Source: CAYSWS01 sp965603395 (GTDB lineage: Bacteria > Patescibacteriota > WWE3 > UBA101185 > UBA10185). Taken from it: a DNA stretch of 64,000 nt. The notes under the pieces were generated by a model. That model ran no database searches and was not told the DNA's origin. It saw only the letters and a program-made list of their open reading frames with translations. Made by a program: the position numbers and the translations under genes. Shown here piece after piece: positions 16,399 to 25,222 of this stretch. The stretch lies in the NCBI GenBank assembly GCA_965603395.1, contig CBFDCV010000001.1:14914-78913 (forward strand), read 5' to 3'. The first letter of the stretch is position 1. Each line of letters opens with the position of its first letter.

Positions 16399-17158
16399 TC
16401 TCAGCTTTTTCATAAAGCTTAATCCAATTTTTTACCTCGATGTGTTGCGGACGTAGCTTTTCGTCTATACCTAACTCTTTCAACATTTTTTTGGAAAATA
16501 CCTTATTTAGCATTTTTCTAGGTTTTGAAAAGGCTTTATGTAAAAATTCCTCATAGTTCATAAGTTCCTTTTCTGCTATGGGTGGGTTTTTAATCTTAGT
16601 CATCCTTATTATGACGCCATCTACTTTCGGTATGGGTTCAAAAAAAGATCTGGGAACTATTTCTAAAACTTTAATTTTGTAGAAAGTTTGTAAATAAACA
16701 GACAAGTAAGACGCTTTGGGGGCTTTGGCTGAGATTTTCCTTCCTACCTCTTTTTGCATAAGTAAAACACAAATAGAGATGTTGCCTTTATGCCTGGCCA
16801 CTGCGTGTAGTATGGGGGAAGTTATGTAATAAGGAAGCGAGCCTATGACTTTAAACTCCTTACCCGGCCTAAATCTAGGCAACCAGCTAAGAACGTCAGC
16901 CTTGAAAATTGTTAAGTTCTTCTGCTTTGAAAATCTTTTTTTTAACTCTTTAACATATCTTTCATCGATTTCTATAGCTTGAACTTTAGTCTTTTTCTTT
17001 TTTGCTTCTTTAACTAATATTTTAGTGAGAGCTCCCAACCCGGCACCAATTTCTACCACCAAATCGTTTTTTTCCATCCCTAAGGCATTTACCATGTTAC
17101 TTGCTACGCCTGATTCGATAATAAAATTCTGACCCAGCCCTTTTATAGGTTTAAGCAT
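16382..17158 (-). CDS. rsmA: 16S rRNA dimethyladenosine transferase
   Basis: 258 residues of the KsgA/RsmA family. The SAM-binding motif VVEIGAGLGALT, acidic EIDERY and the catalytic motif IV SLPYYIT (usually NLPY, so Asn is Ser here) are present. The C-terminal small domain is intact. It dimethylates two adjacent adenines near the 3' end of 16S rRNA during 30S maturation. The N-terminal KGLGQNFI matches the family, supporting the start. Confidence 0.93.
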   Translation of the reverse strand: MLKPIKGLGQNFIIESGVASNMVNALGMEKNDLVVEIGAGLGALTKILVKEAKKKKTKVQAIEIDERYVKELKKRFSKQKNLTIFKADVLSWLPRFRPGKEFKVIGSLPYYITSPILHAVARHKGNISICVLLMQKEVGRKISAKAPKASYLSVYLQTFYKIKVLEIVPRSFFEPIPKVDGVIIRMTKIKNPPIAEKELMNYEEFLHKAFSKPRKMLNKVFSKKMLKELGIDEKLRPQHIEVKNWIKLYEKAEINFPK

Positions 17159-17196
17159 ATGCTAGTCAAGTATACTACAGCGTAGATAAGTAATTA

Positions 17197-17922
17197 TTAA
17201 GGCTCGTTGTCCATGAGGTAAATATCAACGTAGCCGGTGCGCCAAGGGGCCGTACGGTGATCTTTGTAGGCAAGATCAATTTTATTTCCTTTTATAGCGC
17301 CCCCTACATCCAAGGCCTGGCATTTCCCGTACCCCGGAACATAAAAATGCGTGTACATATCTATTACAGTAGGGTCTACTGCGCAAACTCCCTGTTGTAC
17401 GGGCGCACCCAGGGCAGTAGTATTATTACAACCTTCGCAAGTGGAATCGTATTTAGTGGCCCACACCCTCATCTTATACCAATATTTTATTTTTCCGTAT
17501 TCAGGGGTACTTAGCTTTTTCCACACGATTTTTTTCCCTTTTGAAACAATTTGAGTTGTGGGCTCTTTTACTTCTGTGTTAAGTACTGTTTTGTCGATGA
17601 TGTCATCGACCCAATACGTTACAAGAAAGGTTTTAGTTATCAACCCTTCCTCCCCCGGTCTTTGTATTTCCTCTTTACCATACTCCAACTCTTCATCGTC
17701 TTCATATACTATCTCGAAGGGAATTGTATCGTGTTCATCCACTTCCATTTGGTCAAAGGCAGTGGTCGTCACAATCTCAGGTTTGTATGTGGTCCGGGTC
17801 TGGTAAACTTCGTCCCTTATAGTGTCTGCGCCCAATACCTGACCTTCGTCAACTAAAATGTTTTTGTATAAAAATACGGTCGTGTAAATTACCTGCAGTA
17901 TGATTAATATTCTATATATCAT
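17197..17922 (-). CDS. Exported G5-3D domain protein
   Basis: 241 residues from the ATG at 17922, chosen because it follows the upstream helicase stop by 1 bp; a start at 17952 would overlap it. After an N-terminal membrane helix or signal (about 1-19) there is a G5 domain (about 70-140) and a C-terminal 3D domain with TALGAPVQQG and ALDVGGAIKGNKIDL. 3D domains are lytic transglycosylase-like folds named for three Asp. Such proteins remodel peptidoglycan or bind glycans, as in YabE and YocH relatives. Confidence 0.88.
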   Translation of the reverse strand: MIYRILIILQVIYTTVFLYKNILVDEGQVLGADTIRDEVYQTRTTYKPEIVTTTAFDQMEVDEHDTIPFEIVYEDDEELEYGKEEIQRPGEEGLITKTFLVTYWVDDIIDKTVLNTEVKEPTTQIVSKGKKIVWKKLSTPEYGKIKYWYKMRVWATKYDSTCEGCNNTTALGAPVQQGVCAVDPTVIDMYTHFYVPGYGKCQALDVGGAIKGNKIDLAYKDHRTAPWRTGYVDIYLMDNEP

Positions 17923-17923
17923 G

Positions 17924-19867
17924 TTATTCCCAACTGAAATTCCTTCTATCAAGCTCTAGGTTATCAAGAAAATCGTCCACGTTTTGGTTGCTCTTATAGG
18001 GATCTGTATAGTAACCCACATTTTCTATTAATTCTTGTGGGATCTCTAGTAAAAACCGGCTGGGAAGATTGCTTTGGCGGGTACCAAAGTACATTCGATT
18101 ATAGGCTCTGGTTAGATACACCTGTTTCTTTGCCCTAGTTAGAGCCACATAACAAAGTCTTCTTTCTTCCTCCATCTCGTCTTTCTCCATGATAGAATTG
18201 GCGTGCGGAAATAAACCCTCTTCCATACCAACCACAAAAACCACGGGAAATTCCAAACCCTTGGAAGCGTGAACAGTCATCAACGTAACCGATTCATAAA
18301 TATCAGGGTTTGCTTTGTTTGAGCTTTCTATCAGCGCTACGTTTTCCAGAAAATCTTCTAAGTTGACAAACTGCTGAGCCACGGACCTGAGCTCTTTTAT
18401 GTTTTCTATCCTGAACTTTCCTTCATCCGAACCATCGTCCAACCATTTTATGTAGCCCGTATCTTCCAGCAACATTTCCATAAGCTCTAAGGTTGATTTA
18501 CTTTCTTTTTCTTGCAACCATTTGGTAACAGGTAGTCCTGACTTTTGTTCTATGCTACCAATGTCCCAATTAGTTTCCTTTAAAATCTCCACACTTTTTT
18601 GCCCGATTTTTCTTGGTGGCACATTAATGATCCTCTCCCACGATATGCTGTCCTTAGGATTGTGAATCACTCTCAAATACGCAATTACGTCTTTTATTTC
18701 TTTCCTTGAATAAAATCTTAGGCCGCCCACAATTTTGTAAGGTATGTTGTTTTTAATAAAGTGTTCTTCCAAGTTTCTTGATTGAGCGTTTGTTCTGTAA
18801 AGTACAGCTATTTCTTTGTAAGCCACGTCTTCTTGACGTTTTTGCAATACTTTTTCAGCTACAAACTGTGCCTCTTCAAATTCTGATAATCCGGTAAAGT
18901 TGGTAATTTTTTCTCCTCCCTCTTGGTCCGTCCAAAGATCTAAAGGTATGTATGTTGAGTTGTTTTTTATGACGTTTTTAGCTGCATCTAAAATGTTTTG
19001 TGTGGATCGGTAATTTCTTTCCAGGTTATAAACTTTCACATCAGAGTAGTCATTTTGGAAGTGTAGTATGTTTCTGTAATCAGCCCCTCTAAACCCATAA
19101 ATAGCCTGTGACATATCTCCCACTACATATAGATTTTTATGTTTTTGGGCCAAAAGTTTTGTTAGAACGTATTGTGCACGATTAGTATCCTGGTATTCAT
19201 CAACCAGTAAATATTTAAACTGGTCTTGAAATTTTTCCAACACTCGCGGTTCCTTTCTAAAAAGGTTTACAGTTTCGAACAATAAATCATCAAAGTCCAA
19301 AGCATTGTTTTCTCTTATACGTTTTTGGTACTCGCGGTAGATCTTGGCTACACTTCTTTGAAAGTACCCTTGTACAAATGTTTCGTAAGTTTCTGCATCG
19401 ATTAGCTCTGATTTTGCACTAGAAATCATAGCGTGCACGGCACGTGGTTTGATCTTTTTGATATCCATACCAAAATCTTTAATTATTTGTTTGGTGAGAG
19501 AAATGGAGTCGTCCTGATCGTAAATTACATAAGAAATGGGAATTCCTAGATAAAAACCGTGTTTTCTTAGGATACGGGCACAAATGGAGTGAAAAGTACC
19601 GCTCCAAGCCAGTTTTTGGTCTTTACCTAACAGTTTGTGCACACGTCCTTGTACTTCCTTGGCCGCTTTATTAGTAAAGGTTACACACAAAATTTCTTCT
19701 TGGCCTATGCCGTGTTCTGTTATTAAGTAAGCAACCCTGTGTGTCAAAACCCTAGTCTTACCGCTTCCCGGCCCCGCCACTACTAAAGCGGGCCCATCTA
19801 AATGCTTAACGGCCTCTATTTGCTGAGAATTTAAGTCTTTGAGAATCTTTGGGTTTTGTTCTGGCAC
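17924..19867 (-). CDS. pcrA: UvrD/PcrA-type ATP-dependent DNA helicase
   Basis: 647 residues with a GTG start; SF1A motifs are complete: Walker A AGPGSGKT (31-38), DFDDLL, LLVDEYQDTN, GDMSQAIYGFRGA, ERNYRST, LMTVHASKGLE and VALTRAKK. It unwinds DNA in repair and replication restart. The long C-terminal tail of UvrD is mostly missing. The gene is the second SF1A helicase in the window and, unlike the first, has no nuclease domain. Confidence 0.93.
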   Translation of the reverse strand: MPEQNPKILKDLNSQQIEAVKHLDGPALVVAGPGSGKTRVLTHRVAYLITEHGIGQEEILCVTFTNKAAKEVQGRVHKLLGKDQKLAWSGTFHSICARILRKHGFYLGIPISYVIYDQDDSISLTKQIIKDFGMDIKKIKPRAVHAMISSAKSELIDAETYETFVQGYFQRSVAKIYREYQKRIRENNALDFDDLLFETVNLFRKEPRVLEKFQDQFKYLLVDEYQDTNRAQYVLTKLLAQKHKNLYVVGDMSQAIYGFRGADYRNILHFQNDYSDVKVYNLERNYRSTQNILDAAKNVIKNNSTYIPLDLWTDQEGGEKITNFTGLSEFEEAQFVAEKVLQKRQEDVAYKEIAVLYRTNAQSRNLEEHFIKNNIPYKIVGGLRFYSRKEIKDVIAYLRVIHNPKDSISWERIINVPPRKIGQKSVEILKETNWDIGSIEQKSGLPVTKWLQEKESKSTLELMEMLLEDTGYIKWLDDGSDEGKFRIENIKELRSVAQQFVNLEDFLENVALIESSNKANPDIYESVTLMTVHASKGLEFPVVFVVGMEEGLFPHANSIMEKDEMEEERRLCYVALTRAKKQVYLTRAYNRMYFGTRQSNLPSRFLLEIPQELIENVGYYTDPYKSNQNVDDFLDNLELDRRNFSWE

Positions 19868-19873
19868 AGAAAT

Positions 19874-19879
19874 ATTTTA
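19874..19879 (-). promoter_or_regulatory. -10 hexamer of pcrA
   Basis: TAAAAT on the reverse strand, 6 nt before the GTG start at 19867. This supports the GTG as the real start of a leaderless mRNA. Confidence 0.55.
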
Positions 19880-19935
19880 GCACGGATAAAAATTATGTTT
19901 GATTAGATTGATTTTTTACCTTATTATTTCTGTGT

Positions 19936-20271
19936 ATGAAATTTCTAATCAAGCTTCTCATAGCTACACTGGCTGTATTTTTAAGTGCTTATTTAATTCC
20001 CGGTGTGTCCGTAGATGGTTTTCAAACTGCGTTTATAGTGGCCATTGTCTTAGGCGTACTAAATGTGTTTTTAAAACCTCTGCTTGTATTGCTAACTCTT
20101 CCGGTTACCTTACTCACCTTGGGACTGTTTTCTTTTGTGATAAACATAGCTCTTATTTACTTGGCTGCTTACATCGTGCCCGGATTCAACGTAGCTACTA
20201 TACTGGCCGCACTCCTTTTTGGCTTACTGGTATCACTAATAAGCTCATTTCTTAACTTGCTGGCTAAATAA
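19936..20271 (+). CDS. Four-helix membrane protein, phage holin 4_2 family (PF04020-like)
   Basis: 111 residues made almost only of four hydrophobic helices. The pattern YLIPGVSVDGFQTAFIVA and LNVFLKPLLVLLTLPVTLLTLG is typical of the PF04020 family, widespread in bacterial chromosomes despite its holin name. Its cellular role is not established. No lysin or phage gene is nearby, so a prophage origin is unlikely. Confidence 0.8.
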   Translation: MKFLIKLLIATLAVFLSAYLIPGVSVDGFQTAFIVAIVLGVLNVFLKPLLVLLTLPVTLLTLGLFSFVINIALIYLAAYIVPGFNVATILAALLFGLLVSLISSFLNLLAK

Positions 20272-20338
20272 AAGCGGTTAGGTTTGTCTGGTGTGGTAAT
20301 ATATCTTTTGTAGCAATTTCCTCGGAGATTTTAAAGAT

Positions 20339-20605
20339 ATGCTAACTCTAATAGATTTTTATGCGGACTGGTGCGGTCCCTGCAAAATTATGGAACCCAT
20401 ATTTACCGACATAAAAAAAGATTATGAAGGTAAAGTCACTTTTAAAAAAGTGGATGTAGAGGCAAACTCTGCTGAAGCCGGCAAGTACAGTGTCATGGGT
20501 ATTCCTACTTTCGTTTTATTAAAAGGTGAAGAAGAAGTATCCAGAAAAGTCGGTGCTGTGCCAAAAGACATTTTAACAAATTGGCTTGATTCTAACCTTA
20601 AATAA
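20339..20605 (+). CDS. trxA: Thioredoxin
   Basis: 88 residues, slightly short for the family (about 105). The active site WCGPC is at 11-15 and the cis-Pro loop is GIPTFVLL. The N-terminal helix and first strand are missing. It should reduce protein disulfides in the cytoplasm. It is followed 28 bp later by gapA, which has its own promoter. Confidence 0.9.
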   Translation: MLTLIDFYADWCGPCKIMEPIFTDIKKDYEGKVTFKKVDVEANSAEAGKYSVMGIPTFVLLKGEEEVSRKVGAVPKDILTNWLDSNLK

Positions 20606-20620
20606 TTTCTTAAAAAAGTA

Positions 20621-20626
20621 TACAAT
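20621..20626 (+). promoter_or_regulatory. -10 hexamer of gapA
   Basis: TACAAT lies 6 nt before the gapA ATG at 20633, giving a leaderless arrangement. Confidence 0.55.
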
Positions 20627-20632
20627 TAGATC

Positions 20633-21643
20633 ATGTCTATAAAAATTGCTATAAATGGGTTTGGCCGAATTGGCCGTGCAGCTTATAAAATTGTGCAGGA
20701 CCGCGACGATTTTGAAGTCGTTGCTGTCAATGATCTCACTAACCCTCAAACACTCCTCCATCTCTTAAAATATGATACTGCCTATGGTAAATATGAAAGG
20801 ACATGCAGTATAGAGGAAGGGTTTTTGGTAACAGATGGAAAAAAATCTAAGTTTTTAAATCAAAAGGTGCCTGCTGAACTTCCCTGGTCCGAACTTGGCA
20901 TTGACGTGGTTTTGGAATGCACCGGATTTTTCGTGAAAGATGGAGCTTCTAAAGCGCACCTGGAAGCCGGAGCCAAAAGTGTAGTAGTTTCTGCTCCCAC
21001 CAAGGGTAGCGATGATATAAAAATATATTTAAAAGGGGTCAACGAAGACGCTTACCAGGGCGATAATGTAATTTCCAACGCCTCTTGTACTACCAACTGC
21101 ATTGCACCCACTATTTCAGTTATTCATAAAGCCTTAGGTGTTAAAAAGGCCGGACTTACCACCATTCATGCTATAACCTCAACTCAAAAATTGGTAGATA
21201 GCCCCGATAAAGACTTAAGACGCGCCAGAGCCGCCGGCTACAATATGATACCTACTACCACCGGAGCGGCCATAGCCACTACTAAAGCTATGCCCGATCT
21301 AGAAGGCAAATTTGATGGCCTCGCTATTAGAGTTCCTATCTTGGTAGGCTCTCTGTCTGACATCACCATGCTGGTAGAAAAACCAACCACCGTAGAGGAA
21401 ATCAACCAGCTATACGTTAACGCCAAAGAGAGCCCTCTCTACAAAGGAATCTTGGAAACAACTACAGAACCTATCGTTTCAAGTGATGTTGTTAAAACTC
21501 CTTACTCTGCCATTGTTGATCTAGGTATGACCAGAGTAATAGATGGTGATCTTGTGAAAGTTCTAGCTTGGTATGACAACGAGTGGGGCTACAGCCATAG
21601 ACTAATCGATATGGCCGCAGTTTTAGCCTCCCAACTGACCTAA
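20633..21643 (+). CDS. gapA: Glyceraldehyde-3-phosphate dehydrogenase, type I
   Basis: 336 residues. The NAD-binding start INGFGRIGRAA, the active-site SNASCTTNC, the phosphate-site TTTGAA and the C-terminal WYDNEWGYS are all present. It oxidises glyceraldehyde 3-phosphate to 1,3-bisphosphoglycerate with NAD and phosphate in glycolysis. It heads a cluster that continues with a ferredoxin, a half-AOR protein and triosephosphate isomerase, so an alternative electron route at the same metabolic step is conceivable but unproven. Confidence 0.96.
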   Translation: MSIKIAINGFGRIGRAAYKIVQDRDDFEVVAVNDLTNPQTLLHLLKYDTAYGKYERTCSIEEGFLVTDGKKSKFLNQKVPAELPWSELGIDVVLECTGFFVKDGASKAHLEAGAKSVVVSAPTKGSDDIKIYLKGVNEDAYQGDNVISNASCTTNCIAPTISVIHKALGVKKAGLTTIHAITSTQKLVDSPDKDLRRARAAGYNMIPTTTGAAIATTKAMPDLEGKFDGLAIRVPILVGSLSDITMLVEKPTTVEEINQLYVNAKESPLYKGILETTTEPIVSSDVVKTPYSAIVDLGMTRVIDGDLVKVLAWYDNEWGYSHRLIDMAAVLASQLT

Positions 21644-21688
21644 AAACTTCGTCCTAACCTGTGTTAACGTGATAAAATAGCTCCATCA

Positions 21689-21958
21689 ATGGCTAAAAAT
21701 CTTAAAGTATCTTTTCCTCAAAAATGCATAGGATGTGAAGTTTGCGTCTTTGAAGCTCAAAGGCAGTTAAAAAAAGTTGGTTTAGAAGGCTCGCTGATTA
21801 GAATTTTTCGAAACAAAAAAGAAGACAAGGAATTTTTGGAGTACTCCATAGACATAGAACCCCGTTTGAATAAACTTGATATTGAAGCCATTAAAAATAT
21901 GTGCCCAACGGAAGTGTTTGAAGTTGTGGAAGAAGAAAACGATGGACTTATCGAGTAA
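21689..21958 (+). CDS. Small ferredoxin-like protein with one predicted 4Fe-4S cluster
   Basis: 89 residues. CIGCEVC gives cysteines 13, 16 and 19, and C72 in MCPTEVF completes a CxxCxxC...CP set for one [4Fe-4S] cluster. Between them is an insert (20-70) where two-cluster ferredoxins have the second CxxCxxC. A TAAAAT hexamer is 10 nt before the start. It overlaps the AOR-like gene by 17 bp, indicating coupled synthesis and a probable physical partnership as electron carrier. Confidence 0.8.
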   Translation: MAKNLKVSFPQKCIGCEVCVFEAQRQLKKVGLEGSLIRIFRNKKEDKEFLEYSIDIEPRLNKLDIEAIKNMCPTEVFEVVEEENDGLIE

Positions 21959-22784
21959 AAAAATACTTTTCATCAACCTGGGTGAAAAAACTTCGGAAGT
22001 TAAAACATTTCCTGATCTACATAAATACATTGGTGGCGTTGCGCTGGGCCTAAGACTATACGAACTGCATAAGGATCAGGATCCCGTAATCTTTTCCGTT
22101 GGTCCCCTAAATGGTATGTTTCCATACGTCTCAAAAACTTCCGTTGTATTCAACCTGGAGGGCGTCATGGAAGATATTTATTTTGGTGGTTACTTATCCA
22201 CTAGAATAAAGTTCGCCGATATTGACTCCATAGTAATCTACGGAAAATCCGCTGAGCCTGTGATATTAGATCTTCACAACGATTCTGTTTCTTTCAAGTC
22301 CGCTGATACAGTTGCGGGATCCCTGGGTCTTCCCGGAAAAAGAAGTTTCTTATCATATCAAGAAAAAGCTATGGTTTTAGATGACTATTTTACAGTACCT
22401 GATAACTTATTGAATAAAAAATTTGATAAAAATGGTTTAGCCGGTTTAACTGTTACAGGAACATGTACTTTTACACCGAAGGATCTGGACAAATATGAAT
22501 CTCTCTACAAAGAATTGGTGGGTAAAACTTTAGATATTAGAGTTGAGAAAGGGTTTTTCCCGTCTTGCTCCGGCTGCCCTATGGGCTGTGCAAAGTCCAA
22601 TGTGGGTGAAATTGGGGGAAATGTACTAGCACATAGCATGGTAGCATGTGAATTTGCCGAAGATATTTATACAGATGTGGGAACAGTCTTTTCGTGCTTA
22701 AATATATTAGGGTATGATTATACGCACGAAGATATTGAAAATCTTCCCGTACTTGTTCAAAATACTCTAAAAAGCTTGAGCTAA
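21942..22784 (+). CDS. Half-length aldehyde ferredoxin oxidoreductase-like protein
   Basis: 280 residues from the ATG at 21942 (the ORF extends further but would run deep into the ferredoxin). The N-terminal part follows the AOR N-domain: HKYIGGVALGLRLYEL, FSVGPLNGMFPYVSKTSVVF, YFGGYLSTRIKFADIDSIVIYGKSAEP. C209, C212 and C216 (SCSGCPMGC) match the CxxCxxxC that binds the 4Fe-4S cluster in tungsten AOR enzymes. Full enzymes have about 600 residues; the C-terminal half with the fourth Cys and much of the pterin site is absent, yet the reading frame is clean. It sits between ferredoxin and tpiA. Activity is uncertain. Confidence 0.75.
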   Translation: MDLSSKKILFINLGEKTSEVKTFPDLHKYIGGVALGLRLYELHKDQDPVIFSVGPLNGMFPYVSKTSVVFNLEGVMEDIYFGGYLSTRIKFADIDSIVIYGKSAEPVILDLHNDSVSFKSADTVAGSLGLPGKRSFLSYQEKAMVLDDYFTVPDNLLNKKFDKNGLAGLTVTGTCTFTPKDLDKYESLYKELVGKTLDIRVEKGFFPSCSGCPMGCAKSNVGEIGGNVLAHSMVACEFAEDIYTDVGTVFSCLNILGYDYTHEDIENLPVLVQNTLKSLS

Positions 22785-22785
22785 C

Positions 22786-23442
22786 ATGAAATATATTATT
22801 GCTAATTGGAAAATGAATATGAATCTGCACGAGATTGAGAAGTGGCTATCCCAATTTACCTCTTTGCTAGAAGGAAAAAGCTTTAAAAACAAAGTCGTGT
22901 TGGCTGCTTCTTTCCCCCACCTTAAGTATGTGTCTGATTTCTGCTCCTTACACAACATAACTTGCTCTGCTCAAGACATATCTTTTTACGAAAAGGGGGC
23001 ACATACCGGGGATGTTGGCGCCTTTCAACTTAGAGAAATATGCCAGTTTAGTATTGTCGGCCACAGCGAAAGAGAGGAATCAAAAAACATGGTTAAGGAA
23101 AAACGCGGTGCTTGTATCAACCACAATATTACACCTATTGTATGCTTTACAAAAATAGAAGAATGGTCACAAAACATTGTAAAGGGAGCATTACTTGCCT
23201 GGGAAGATCCTGAAAACATTTCCAAAGGAGGTGTGTACAAAGAAAAGAATCCTTCTGATATTGAACAGTCTTATGACTATTTTATGCAGCAGTCGCCCCA
23301 AACACCAGTGATTTATGGGGGATCTGTGCATAGGCGAAATGCACCTCATTTAGCTAAAATCCCTAATGTGGGCGGTGTTTTGATTGGAAATGCAAGCCTA
23401 GACCCCCAACATTTCATGGATATAATTTCTGCCTTTGAGTAA
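22786..23442 (+). CDS. tpiA: Triosephosphate isomerase, shortened
   Basis: 218 residues against about 250 in the family. Catalytic residues can be placed: N7 and K9 (ANWKMN), H93 (VGHSERE) and E140 (LLAWED). Loop 6 is unusual: the normal PVWAIGTG becomes DPENISKGG. About 25-30 residues are missing between CFTKIEEW and the catalytic Glu. YGGSVHRRNA is the phosphate-binding strand. It interconverts dihydroxyacetone phosphate and glyceraldehyde 3-phosphate. It starts 1 bp after the AOR-like gene and abuts the LCP gene. Confidence 0.9.
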   Translation: MKYIIANWKMNMNLHEIEKWLSQFTSLLEGKSFKNKVVLAASFPHLKYVSDFCSLHNITCSAQDISFYEKGAHTGDVGAFQLREICQFSIVGHSEREESKNMVKEKRGACINHNITPIVCFTKIEEWSQNIVKGALLAWEDPENISKGGVYKEKNPSDIEQSYDYFMQQSPQTPVIYGGSVHRRNAPHLAKIPNVGGVLIGNASLDPQHFMDIISAFE

Positions 23443-24519
23443 ATGACCTACATTGACGTTAAGATAAAAAAGAAAAAAGAAAAGAAGAAAAATCTATTGT
23501 GGTTAAAGATGTTGATAGCATTTTTGTTTCTCGGTTTGTTGATTGGCGGTGGTGTGGTTTTGGCAAAAAAGGGTGCTAAGTGGTTTGACCCAATCTCAAT
23601 TGTTGCCACTGTCTCTGCATCTAATTTAAAAGAAACTGATGGAAGAACCAACGTACTCATCTTGGGATCTGATAGAAGAGCTGCCGGTACTGTTGAATCT
23701 GAGCTTACCGACACTCTTCTTCTTATGTCCATCGGCAGAGTGGAGCATGACGTGGTATTAATCTCTCTTCCTAGAGATCTTTGGGTGGAAGATCCACGTG
23801 GTGCAAAATCAAAAATAAATGCTGTTTACACACTCAATAAAGAAGATGGTACCGACACTATTACCGGTGGTGATGCCTTGATGAATGTGGCTAAAGAGGT
23901 ATTAGGTGTTTCTATCCACTATTATTCAGTTATAAATTTTGAACTTTTCAGAGAGATTATTGATATTTTAGGTGGTATAGATGTTGAAGTGGAAAGATCC
24001 TTCATAGATCACTACTATCCTGTGGAAGGTAAGGAAAATGCTCCCGAGAACGAGAGGTATGAAACTGTAGCTTTTGACAAGGGCGTACAAACCATGAACG
24101 GGGAACGTGCATTAAAATATGTCCGGTCCAGAAAAGGCACCAATGGAGAAAACACCGACTTTGCCCGCTCCGAAAGACAACAGAGAGTTATTTCTGCCAT
24201 AAAAAGCAAAGCTCTTTCGCTTGAAACTCTTGTCAATCCCATAAAAATAAAAGAGCTATACGAAATTTATTCCACCCAAATTGACACTAACATCAACTTT
24301 AGTGATGTACAAAGTTTTTATCTTCTTTCTCAACAAATTGATTTTGACAGAGTTACATCCATTGTTTTAGACGACAGAAGCGCAGCGGATGAAGGTGGTT
24401 TGTTATATGCTCCCTCTGAAACAGAGTTGTACGGTGGTGCTTACGTCTTAATACCCAAGGTTGGTGATTTCTCACAACTACATGCCTATGTACAAAGATA
24501 TTTATTTGGCCAAAAATGA
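23443..24519 (+). CDS. LytR-CpsA-Psr (LCP) family envelope polymer transferase
   Basis: 358 residues: a strongly basic N-terminus, one membrane helix (about 21-42), then the LCP domain with NVLILGSDRR, ISLPRDLWV, KINAVYT, DILGGIDVEV, MNGERALKYVRSR and DFARSERQQRVI. LCP enzymes move undecaprenyl-linked glycopolymers to peptidoglycan outside the membrane. The start codon directly follows the tpiA stop. It fits with the other polysaccharide genes here. Confidence 0.93.
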   Translation: MTYIDVKIKKKKEKKKNLLWLKMLIAFLFLGLLIGGGVVLAKKGAKWFDPISIVATVSASNLKETDGRTNVLILGSDRRAAGTVESELTDTLLLMSIGRVEHDVVLISLPRDLWVEDPRGAKSKINAVYTLNKEDGTDTITGGDALMNVAKEVLGVSIHYYSVINFELFREIIDILGGIDVEVERSFIDHYYPVEGKENAPENERYETVAFDKGVQTMNGERALKYVRSRKGTNGENTDFARSERQQRVISAIKSKALSLETLVNPIKIKELYEIYSTQIDTNINFSDVQSFYLLSQQIDFDRVTSIVLDDRSAADEGGLLYAPSETELYGGAYVLIPKVGDFSQLHAYVQRYLFGQK

Positions 24520-25217
24520 TTTATTTAGTCCACGGTGATGATTATGCAAAATCCAGAATACTAGTTATTAACCAGCAAAAAAAACTAGCCATGGGATTAA
24601 AAGTTGAAAGGGACGTAGCAGACTTTTCTCCCAGAGAACTTTACGAAACCGCTTGTTCTTTTGACATTTTTGGTAATCCCCCTTTCATTGTTCTCAATAT
24701 ACCTAACACTAAAGTGGCTGAGTCTGAAGAGTATATAAAAGTAATTAAAAAAATTCCTCATGAAACAGTTTTAATAATTTTATGTCAAAGAGAGCTGGGC
24801 CGTACCAACGCCTTTTACAAAAGCGCACCTAAGATCAAGGCTAAAGTTGCCCTAAATAACAAAGCTCAGACATCAAATATCTTTAAATTTGTTGATAGCG
24901 TATTTTTTCAGAATAAAAATTCCTCTTATGAAGAATTAGAAAAACTGACCGATGAAGGTAACGATGCTTTCTATATACTTTCCATGCTGCTTTACGGCCT
25001 CAGAAACATAACTCATGCCAAGTTTAGTACAGTAGAGTTTGCCAAAAAAAGCAGTTTTGTGAGAGAAAAAGCTCTTATACAAGCTGAAAACTTTTCTCAA
25101 CAAAACATTAGGGAGTTGTTCGATTTTATGTACGATGTGGACAAGAAACTTAAAACAGGCCTTATAAATCAGGAAATCGCTTTAGTGTACACTATAGAGA
25201 AAATACTAAGTATTTAA
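24516..25217 (+). CDS. holA: DNA polymerase III delta subunit-like protein
   Basis: 233 residues, about 100 fewer than usual. The N-terminus MIYLVHGDDYAKSR and the region FDIFGNPPFIVLNIP match HolA, and the C-terminal helical part (LSMLLYGLRNITHAK) matches the collar domain. Delta opens the sliding clamp in the clamp-loader complex. It overlaps the LCP gene by 4 bp. S20 (rpsT), which often follows holA in bacteria, is about 2.6 kb away on the other strand. Confidence 0.82.
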   Translation: MIYLVHGDDYAKSRILVINQQKKLAMGLKVERDVADFSPRELYETACSFDIFGNPPFIVLNIPNTKVAESEEYIKVIKKIPHETVLIILCQRELGRTNAFYKSAPKIKAKVALNNKAQTSNIFKFVDSVFFQNKNSSYEELEKLTDEGNDAFYILSMLLYGLRNITHAKFSTVEFAKKSSFVREKALIQAENFSQQNIRELFDFMYDVDKKLKTGLINQEIALVYTIEKILSI

Positions 25218-25222
25218 AACTT

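Noticed and set aside
19936..20271. Prophage holin
   Set aside because: The PF04020 family is common in bacterial chromosomes and there are no phage genes around it.
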